Below, piece by piece: positions 58,311-64,000 of a stretch of DNA of 64,000 nt; position 1 is the stretch's first letter, and each line of letters begins with the position of its first letter. The notes beneath the pieces are model-generated. The model saw nothing but the letters and a program-made list of their open reading frames with translations. It ran no database searches and was not told the origin of the DNA. A program made the position numbers and the translations under genes. The stretch is taken from positions 3,038,001 to 3,102,000 of the forward strand of contig NZ_JACGWV010000001.1 in the NCBI RefSeq assembly GCF_014137995.1, given 5' to 3'. The DNA comes from Promicromonospora sukumoe (GTDB lineage: Bacteria; Actinomycetota; Actinomycetes; Actinomycetales; Cellulomonadaceae).

Positions 58311-59219
58311 TCAGAGCCGGGGCGGGCCGGCCTCGACCCGGCGCAGGACCGTCGGCAGGGAGTAGAGGTCCGGCGACTCGTACAGGCCGCGCTCGTCCCA
58401 CCAGGTCGCCCCGGCCTCGGCCAGCGGCCCGACGACGTCGGCCGCCGCCTCCGGCGTCGTCAGCCCGCCGACGACGACCTCGAACGGGCCGACGGCGCCT
58501 GACGGGAGGGCACCGTCGGACGGGAGGACGCCGCCGGACGAGCCCTGCGCCGCCCGGTGCTCGGACACATAGCCAGTGACCTCGCGGACCTCGCCGGGCG
58601 TGGGCGGCACACCGTGCCCGGACGCGAACAGCGGCACGACGCCGTCCCACCGCGCCGCCCGCCGGAACGGCCGGCGGGCCGGCCAGAAGCCGCCGACCCA
58701 CACCGGGGGCCGGGGGCGCTGGGCCGTGGCGGGGAGGATCTCGACGTCGCGCACCCGGTAGTGCGGGCCGTCGTGGTCGACGCGCTCCCCCGCCCAGTAC
58801 CGGGCGAGCAGGCCGAGGCCCTCGTCGAGCTTCTCCGCGAGCACCACGGGGTCGGTCTCGTCGCCGAAGCTGCCGAACTCGTCCTCGACGGGCCCGCCCA
58901 GCCCGGCACCGAAGACCACGCGGCCGCCGCTGAGCACATCGAGGGTCGCGACCTGGCGGGCGAGCTGCTCGGGGCGCCGTCGGGCCACGGGCGTGACCAA
59001 CGTGCCGAGCCGGATCGTCGACGTCGCGAGCGCCGCGGCGGTGAGCAGCATCCACGGGTCGCCGAACGGCTGGCCGCGGCGCGACTCCTTGCGGTGGACC
59101 ACGTGGTCCCAGACGAACAGGCCGTCCCAGCCGGCGTCCTCGGCGGCGCGCGCCACGGTGGCGACGGCGCGCGGGTCGGCGAAGTCGCCGAAGTTGGGGA
59201 CGTTCACGGAGCAGCGCAT
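58311..59219 (-). CDS. LLM-class flavin-dependent oxidoreductase
   Basis: A 302-aa luciferase-like monooxygenase-fold enzyme using FMN or F420. Signature segments are 'WDGLFVWDHVVHRKESRRGQ', 'TSTIRLGTLVTPVARRRPEQ' and 'VATLDVLSGGRVVFGAGLGG'. The substrate is unknown. It starts one base after the upstream GNAT stop codon, so the two are co-translated. Confidence 0.9.
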   Translation of the reverse strand: MRCSVNVPNFGDFADPRAVATVARAAEDAGWDGLFVWDHVVHRKESRRGQPFGDPWMLLTAAALATSTIRLGTLVTPVARRRPEQLARQVATLDVLSGGRVVFGAGLGGPVEDEFGSFGDETDPVVLAEKLDEGLGLLARYWAGERVDHDGPHYRVRDVEILPATAQRPRPPVWVGGFWPARRPFRRAARWDGVVPLFASGHGVPPTPGEVREVTGYVSEHRAAQGSSGGVLPSDGALPSGAVGPFEVVVGGLTTPEAAADVVGPLAEAGATWWDERGLYESPDLYSLPTVLRRVEAGPPRL

Positions 59220-59220
59220 C

Positions 59221-59811
59221 TCAGGCCTCGCCCCCGGCGTCGGCCGTGCGGAGGTCGCTCAGGTCGCGCCACATGATCCGCAGGCCGACGTCGCCCAGCT
59301 CGGGGTGCCGGAACGCGCCGGGCGCGATGCCGAGGGTGACGAAGCCGAGGCTCTCGTACAGGTGCACGGCGGCGGCGTTCGTGTCGACCACGGCGTTGAA
59401 CTGGATCGCGGCGAAGCCCTCGCGGGCGGCCCAGGCGATCATGTCCTCGACCAGCGCGCGGCCGGCGCCGGAGCCGCGCACCGCTCGGTCGACCATGATG
59501 CTGCCCGACGCGATGTGGCTGCCCGGACCCGGCCGGTTGGGGTACATGTTCGCGGTGCCGACCACCACGCCGTCACGCTCGGCGACGACGACGCGCCGCG
59601 GCGCCTCCAGCCACCCCGCGCGGGCGTCGGCCTCGCCCATGGTGGGCTCGTACGCGAAGGTGTCGGCGGCGCGCACGACCTCCTGGACGATCGGCCAGAT
59701 GACGGGCCAGTCCGCGGCGCCGGCCTCCCGCACGCTGGTCACGGCCCGGGGCCCGACGTCGGACGTGGCGTCAGGACGGGAGCCGGCTGCGGCGTCGCTG
59801 GGTGCGCTCAT
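59221..59811 (-). CDS. GNAT-family N-acetyltransferase
   Basis: An acetyltransferase of about 196 aa with 'IMVDRAVRGSGAGRALVEDM' as the acetyl-CoA loop and 'AVHLYESLGFVTLG' near the end. Start taken at ATG 59811, six codons inside the open frame. Twenty-odd N-terminal residues are Ala/Ser-rich. The nearly contiguous LLM gene suggests a common pathway. Confidence 0.85.
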   Translation of the reverse strand: MSAPSDAAAGSRPDATSDVGPRAVTSVREAGAADWPVIWPIVQEVVRAADTFAYEPTMGEADARAGWLEAPRRVVVAERDGVVVGTANMYPNRPGPGSHIASGSIMVDRAVRGSGAGRALVEDMIAWAAREGFAAIQFNAVVDTNAAAVHLYESLGFVTLGIAPGAFRHPELGDVGLRIMWRDLSDLRTADAGGEA

Positions 59812-59940
59812 GCGCCCACCCTGCCCCACGACCGGCCCGTCCCGCCACGACGATTCTCATCGTTGACCACAGCAGTTGCTGCCACCAGACCGGCCCGCCT
59901 GGCAGCAGCTGCTGTGCTCAACACCGGGGCCGGACCGGCC

Positions 59941-60399
59941 TCACGGCCGCGGCCAGTACCGCCCCGACCGCTCCTCGAGCGCCCGGTTGCAGCGGGCGAG
60001 CAGCTCGGCGAACTGCGACCGGTCCTCCTCCGGCCAGTCGTCCACGAGGTCGGCGAGCGAGTCCCGGCTCGCCTGTCGCTCCTCGTCGAGCTGCTGCTGC
60101 CCGTGCTCGGACAGCCGCAGCTTGCGCGCCGGCCCGCCCTCCGGGTCGTCGAAGCGCTCGGCGAGCTCCGCCTTGCGCAGCGCCGCCGTCTGCCGGTTGA
60201 GCGTGGAGGCGTCCAGGCCGGTGGCGGCGGTGAGCTCGGCGATGGTGGAGGGCCCTCCGGCCTCCAGCAGGCTCAGCAGCACGTAGGCGCTCGGGTCCAG
60301 CAGGCCGCCACGGCGGCGCGACCGGCCGGCCGGCAGCGTCGTCAGGTGTCGCCCGAACAGCATGCCCTCGTACTCGATCCGATCTATCGAGGACGTCAT
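59941..60399 (-). CDS. MarR-family transcriptional regulator
   Basis: A 152-aa winged-helix regulator: 'SAYVLLSLLEAGGPSTIAEL', 'LDASTLNRQTAALRKAELAE' (recognition helix) and the wing 'DPEGGPARKLRLSEHG'. The start at 60399 follows GGAGG. Divergent from an EmrB-type efflux gene, with two TGTGCA/TGCAT-type palindromes between. It probably represses both until a ligand binds. Confidence 0.9.
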   Translation of the reverse strand: MTSSIDRIEYEGMLFGRHLTTLPAGRSRRRGGLLDPSAYVLLSLLEAGGPSTIAELTAATGLDASTLNRQTAALRKAELAERFDDPEGGPARKLRLSEHGQQQLDEERQASRDSLADLVDDWPEEDRSQFAELLARCNRALEERSGRYWPRP

Positions 60400-60433
60400 C
60401 GTCCACCTCCGGTCTCGCCTGCTCGATAACGCC

Positions 60434-60491
60434 TGTGCATCGTGCACATCGTATGGCACTCTGAGCATGACGATCTCATATGCATGATGCA
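60434..60491. promoter_or_regulatory. putative MarR operators
   Basis: TGTGCATCGTGCACA (60434-60448) and TGCATGATGCA followed by CA (60481-60491) share the half-site TGCAT/TGCAC. They flank the divergent start regions. Confidence 0.6.
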
Positions 60492-60515
60492 CAGCTACAA
60501 CTTTCGAGGAGACTC

Positions 60516-61967
60516 GTGACGACCACCGCGTCCCGCCCCGCGCCGCCCGCCGACGGCGCCACCCCCGTGACCCACCCGAACCGCATCGTCGCCATCCTGG
60601 CGATCGGCGGCATCGTGGTCGCGATGACCCAGACCCTCGTGGTCCCGATCGTCGCGACGCTGCCCACCATCTTCGACGCCCCGGCGTCGGACACGTCCTG
60701 GATCATCACGGTCACGCTGCTCGTCGGCGCCATCTGCACCCCGGTCTCGGGGCGGCTGGGCGACCTGTACGGCAAGAAGAAGATGATCCTGATCTCGCTG
60801 ATCCCGCTGGCCCTCGGGTCCGCGGTCTGCGCCGTCGCGACGACGGTGCCCGTCATGGTCACCGGCCGCGGCCTGCAGGGCCTGGCCACCGGGTTCATCC
60901 CGCTCGGCATCAGCATGCTGCACGACCTGCTGCCCAAGGAGCGCACCGCCGGCGCCATCTCCCTGATGAGCTCGTCGCTCGGCATCGGCGGTGCCCTCGG
61001 CCTGCCGTTCGCCGCCGCCGTCGCGGAGTTCGCGAGCTGGCGCATCCTGTTCTGGCTCATCGCCGTGTGCGCCGTCGTGGTCGGCGTCGTCGTCTGGCGG
61101 GCGATCCCGGCCCCGGCCGCACCCGCGCGGGTCCGCGCCCCGTTCGACTACGTGGGCGTGCTCGGCCTCGCCGCGGGCCTCGTGGCCCTGCTGCTGGCGG
61201 TCTCCAAGGGCGCCGAGTGGGGCTGGGCGAGCCCGCTGGTGCTCGGCCTGTTCGGCGGCTCCGTCCTCGTGCTGCTGGCCTGGGGCTGGTGGGAGCTGCG
61301 CACGCCCGCCGCGCTGGTCGACCTGCGCACCACCGCGCGTCCCGCCGTGCTGCTCACCAACCTGGCCTCGATCATGATCGGGTTCGCCATGTACGCGCAG
61401 TCCCTGATCCTGCCGCAGCTCATGCAGGCGCCGTCCGCGACCGGCTTCGGGCTGGGCCAGTCGATGCTGCAGATGGGGCTGTGGATGGCGCCGTCGGGCA
61501 TCGCGATGACCCTCATGTCGCCCGTGGGCGCGCAGATCACCCGGGCCCGCGGGCCCAAGACGACGCTCGTCCTGGGCGGCCTCGTGATGGCGCTCGGCTA
61601 CGGCCTGTCCACGCTGTTCATGGACACGCTGGTTGGCCTGTCGGTCACGGCGTTCGTCGCGGCGGCCGGCGTCGGCTTCGCGTACGGCGCGCTGCCCGCG
61701 ATCATCCTGGGCTCCGTGCCCGCGTCCGAGAAGGCCGCCGCGAACGGCTTCAACGCGCTGATGCGCTCCATCGGCACCTCGGTGTCGGCCGCCGTCATCG
61801 GCGTGGTCCTGGCGCGGATGAGCACCACGTTCGGCGAGCACACGCTGCCCACCGAGAGCGGCTTCCGTGTCGCCCTGCTGCTCGGCTGCGGCATGGCGGT
61901 GGTGGCGTCGGCCATCGCGGCCACCGTTCCCGTCAAGGGGCTGGGCGAGAGCGCCGGCGGGCACTGA
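60516..61967 (+). CDS. MFS efflux transporter (DHA2/EmrB-type)
   Basis: A 483-aa drug:proton antiporter with about 14 membrane helices. Motif A is 'GRLGDLYGKKKMILISL' after helix 2, and the antiporter motif C region is in 'MSSSLGIGGALGLPFAAAVA'. GTG start at 60516 preceded by GAGGAG. The divergent MarR regulator suggests inducible export of a toxic compound. Confidence 0.92.
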   Translation: MTTTASRPAPPADGATPVTHPNRIVAILAIGGIVVAMTQTLVVPIVATLPTIFDAPASDTSWIITVTLLVGAICTPVSGRLGDLYGKKKMILISLIPLALGSAVCAVATTVPVMVTGRGLQGLATGFIPLGISMLHDLLPKERTAGAISLMSSSLGIGGALGLPFAAAVAEFASWRILFWLIAVCAVVVGVVVWRAIPAPAAPARVRAPFDYVGVLGLAAGLVALLLAVSKGAEWGWASPLVLGLFGGSVLVLLAWGWWELRTPAALVDLRTTARPAVLLTNLASIMIGFAMYAQSLILPQLMQAPSATGFGLGQSMLQMGLWMAPSGIAMTLMSPVGAQITRARGPKTTLVLGGLVMALGYGLSTLFMDTLVGLSVTAFVAAAGVGFAYGALPAIILGSVPASEKAAANGFNALMRSIGTSVSAAVIGVVLARMSTTFGEHTLPTESGFRVALLLGCGMAVVASAIAATVPVKGLGESAGGH

Positions 61968-62063
61968 GCCGCCCGGCCGCGCGCCTCGCGGCCCGGCCCC
62001 ACCAGATCGCAGGCCCGACGGCGCCCCCTCCCCCGGGGGCGCCGTCCGGCGTACGGTCGGAGC

Positions 62064-62387
62064 ATGTGCCGAAACATCACCACGCTGCGCGGCCTGGAAC
62101 CGGCCGCCACCGACGAGGAGATCACCGCCGCCGCGCTGCAGTTCGTGCGCAAGGTCACGGGCGTGACCAAGGTGAGCGACGCCACGCGCGACCCGGTGGA
62201 GCGCGCCACGGCGGAGATCGCCGACATCGTGACGCGCCTGCTCGACGAGCTCCCCGAGCGCCGTCAGCCGCCCAAGACGGTGCCGCCGCTGCGCCGGGCC
62301 GAGGTGCAGGCGCGGATCGCGCAGCGCATCAAGGAGCGTGAGGAGCACGAGCGGATGCACGAGCTGGGCATCGCGCACTCGCACTGA
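62064..62387 (+). CDS. DUF2277 protein
   Basis: A 107-aa protein starting 'MCRNITTLRGLEPAATDEEI', the invariant N-terminus of DUF2277, which is widespread in actinobacteria and of unknown function. The first Cys-Arg-Asn and 'ALQFVRKVTG' are the conserved parts. A His/Glu-rich tail follows. Confidence 0.88.
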   Translation: MCRNITTLRGLEPAATDEEITAAALQFVRKVTGVTKVSDATRDPVERATAEIADIVTRLLDELPERRQPPKTVPPLRRAEVQARIAQRIKEREEHERMHELGIAHSH

Positions 62388-62401
62388 GCGGCCCGCCCCG
62401 C

Positions 62402-62407
62402 TACAGT
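62402..62407 (+). promoter_or_regulatory. -10 box of leaderless polycysteine sORF
   Basis: TACAGT, with the leader GTG beginning seven bases after its last T, the spacing expected when transcription starts at the G of GTG. No clear -35. Confidence 0.55.
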
Positions 62408-62413
62408 TGCGGC

Positions 62414-62446
62414 GTGCTCGCACACCTCTCCTGTTGCTGTCACTGA
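62414..62446 (+). CDS. polycysteine leader peptide (cysteine attenuator)
   Basis: A ten-codon ORF encoding MLAHLSCCCH then TGA, starting with GTG. Three consecutive Cys codons (62432-62440) lie 64 bases before the cystathionine beta-synthase start. Leaderless polycysteine sORFs of this kind are known in mycobacteria to sense cysteinyl-tRNA: ribosome stalling at scarce Cys relieves attenuation of the downstream operon. Here the downstream operon makes cysteine from homocysteine. A CGCGCG-CCGT-CGCGCG hairpin lies between leader and gene. Confidence 0.8.
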   Translation: MLAHLSCCCH

Positions 62447-62510
62447 CCACCCACGCCGGTCCGTCAGTCCCCCGCGCGCCGTCGCGCGCGCAGAACAGGA
62501 AGAGAAACAG

Positions 62511-63878
62511 GTGCAGTACGTCAATTCTGTCGTTGACCTTGTCGGCAACACCCCCCTGGTCCGGCTCACCCACGTGACCGAGGGCGTCACCAGCGCCACC
62601 GTGCTGGTCAAGCTCGAGTACCTCAACCCCGGCGGCTCCTCGAAGGACCGCATCGCGGGCCGCATCATCGACGCCGCGGAGCGCGAGGGCAAGCTGCTGC
62701 CGGGCGGCACCATCGTGGAGCCCACGTCGGGCAACACCGGCGTGGGCCTCGCCCTGGTGGCACAGCAGCGCGGCTACCGCTGCGTCTTCGTGCTCCCCGA
62801 CAAGGTGGGCGAGGACAAGCGCAACGTCCTGACCGCGTACGGCGCGGAGGTCGTGGTCACGCCGACGGCGGTCGCACCCGACAGCCCCGAGTCGTACTAC
62901 TCGGTGAGCGACCGGCTGGTGCGCGAGATCCCCGGCGCCTTCAAGCCCGACCAGTACTCCAACCCGAACGGCCCCCGGTCGCACTACGAGACCACCGGCC
63001 CGGAGATCTGGCGCGACACCGACGGGCGCGTGACGCACTTCGTCGCCGGCGTCGGCACGGGCGGCACCATCACCGGGACCGGCCGCTACCTGCGCGAGGT
63101 CTCGGGCGACACGGTGCGCATCGCCGGCGCCGACCCCGAGGGCTCGGTCTACTCGGGCGGCACCGGCCGCCCGTACCTGGTCGAGGGCGTGGGCGAGGAC
63201 TTCTGGCCGTCCGCCTACGACCCGGGCGTGCCGCACGAGATCATCGCGGTCAGCGATGCCGAGTCGTTCGCGATGACGCGCCGGCTGGCGCGCGAGGAAG
63301 GCATCCTCGTGGGCGGGTCCAGCGGCATGGCCGTCGTCGCGGCCCTGCGGGCGGCGCGCGACCTGAGCGCCGACGACGTCGTCGTGGTCCTGCTGCCCGA
63401 CGGCGGCCGCGGCTACCTCGGCAAGATCTTCAACGACACCTGGATGCGGTCCTACGGCTTCGCGCCGGCCATCGAGGACCACACCGTCGCGGACGTGCTG
63501 GCCGCCAAGGCCGACCGCACCCCGCCCCTGCTCTACGTGCACCAGACCGACACGGTGCGGGAGGCGATCGACCGCATGACCCGGTCCGGCGTCTCCCAGC
63601 TGCTCGTGCTCACCGCGGAACCACCCGTGGTGCTCGGCGAGATCGCCGGCGCCGTGCACGAGGACGAGCTGCTCGACGGGGTGTTCGCCGGCAAGGCGAA
63701 CCTGTCGGACGAGGTGGGCGGCCTGATCGGCCGGCCCCTGCAGCTCATCGGCGTCAACGAGCCGGTCGGGACGCTGCGCGCGGCCCTGGCCGACGAGACC
63801 GCACTGCTCGTGACCGACGGCGGCAAGGCCCTCGGCGTGGTCTCGCGCTCCGACCTGCTCGACTACCTCGCGGTCTGA
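62511..63878 (+). CDS. cystathionine beta-synthase
   Basis: PLP enzyme of 455 aa joining serine and homocysteine to cystathionine, first step of reverse transsulphuration. The PLP Lys lies in 'NPGGSSKDRIAGRII', the phosphate loop is 'PTSGNTGVGLALVA' and 'GVGTGGTITGTGRYL', and a C-terminal pair of CBS domains occupies about 335-455. The CBS pair distinguishes it from cysteine synthase (about 310 aa). GTG start after AGGAAGAG. The gene directly downstream encodes the partner enzyme. Expression is probably governed by the polycysteine leader. Confidence 0.93.
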   Translation: MQYVNSVVDLVGNTPLVRLTHVTEGVTSATVLVKLEYLNPGGSSKDRIAGRIIDAAEREGKLLPGGTIVEPTSGNTGVGLALVAQQRGYRCVFVLPDKVGEDKRNVLTAYGAEVVVTPTAVAPDSPESYYSVSDRLVREIPGAFKPDQYSNPNGPRSHYETTGPEIWRDTDGRVTHFVAGVGTGGTITGTGRYLREVSGDTVRIAGADPEGSVYSGGTGRPYLVEGVGEDFWPSAYDPGVPHEIIAVSDAESFAMTRRLAREEGILVGGSSGMAVVAALRAARDLSADDVVVVLLPDGGRGYLGKIFNDTWMRSYGFAPAIEDHTVADVLAAKADRTPPLLYVHQTDTVREAIDRMTRSGVSQLLVLTAEPPVVLGEIAGAVHEDELLDGVFAGKANLSDEVGGLIGRPLQLIGVNEPVGTLRAALADETALLVTDGGKALGVVSRSDLLDYLAV

Positions 63879-63915
63879 CCCGCACGCACACCTTCGAAGA
63901 GAGACCTGAACTCCC

Positions 63916-64000
63916 ATGACCGACGCCCGACCCAGCCGTTTCGACACGCTCGCCGTCCACGCGGGACAGCACACCGACCCGACCACCGGCGACGCGATCC
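63916..64000 (+). CDS. Cys/Met metabolism PLP enzyme (cystathionine gamma-lyase/synthase), 5' end only
   Basis: Only the first 28 codons are in the window. 'SRFDTLAVHAGQHTDPTTGD' is the standard N-terminus of the Cys/Met-metabolism PLP family. Following cystathionine beta-synthase by 37 bases, it is most likely cystathionine gamma-lyase or gamma-synthase, completing transsulphuration. Runs off the right edge. Confidence 0.88.
   Translation, partial: MTDARPSRFDTLAVHAGQHTDPTTGDAI

Noticed and set aside
60495..63986. 1163-codon open frame on the minus strand
   Set aside because: It is the antisense shadow of the MFS, DUF2277 and cystathionine beta-synthase genes. Its product is Arg/Gly/His/Asp-rich with no domain, as expected for antisense frames in GC-rich DNA.

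Overview
The window is chromosomal DNA of a high-GC actinobacterium. The evidence is GC-rich codons with many GTG starts, the phosphatidylinositol-mannoside gene set (pgsA, patA, pimA) beside thrS, a Gly-Cys-Val tRNA trio, leaderless promoters, and secreted glucanase, lyase and streptogrisin-type proteases. The GH64 glucanase with a CBM13 tail suggests the Micrococcales, near Cellulosimicrobium and relatives (Promicromonosporaceae). The genus is inference.

Region 1 (1-11.1 kb) is core metabolism. On the minus strand lie a lipoprotein gene, pdxS, and the tightly overlapping block thrS / HIT / pgsA / patA / pimA / LemA-like. On the plus strand are a CPA1 Na+/H+ antiporter and a tyrosine-phosphatase-like gene. 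Region 2 (11.1-19.2 kb) holds a duplicated segment. Two copies of the tRNA trio Gly-Cys-Val enclose two paralogous secreted serine proteases, an intact PPOX-family gene and a decayed second PPOX copy. It also holds two RibD-C/DHFR-like genes, a metallo-beta-lactamase-fold gene and pabB/pabC.

Region 3 (19,194-36,357) is a 17.1-kb integrated element in the 3' end of a tRNA-Val(CAC) gene. It is bounded by a perfect 27-bp att repeat and carries a tyrosine integrase and an excisionase. Its cargo is a regulator/NUDIX pair divergent from a four-gene HAD/phosphotransferase operon, a zinc-ribbon protein, three unknown proteins, and at the right end a two-gene module. That module has a 1173-aa SIR2-domain protein followed by an OLD-family ATPase/TOPRIM nuclease. 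It looks like an NAD-depleting anti-phage system that I cannot match to a named system. It is flanked by ~88-bp imperfect direct repeats whose second copy abuts attR, suggesting it was added as a separate block.

Region 4 (36.5-59.9 kb) is accessory chromosome for saprophytic life: a polysaccharide lyase-like protein, the GH64 glucanase, gapA, two AraC regulators and an SDR. It also has a LacI-controlled sugar ABC operon ending in a BNR-propeller glycosidase, a GntR/creatininase/esterase/AbgT operon, an AraC/VOC pair, an LLM oxidoreductase and a GNAT gene. Region 5 (59.9-64 kb) has a MarR/MFS divergent pair, a DUF2277 gene and a cystathionine beta-synthase / gamma-lyase-type operon. That operon is preceded by a ten-codon leaderless ORF containing Cys-Cys-Cys, most likely a cysteine-sensing attenuator. 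No rRNA genes, CRISPR arrays or intact insertion sequences were seen.
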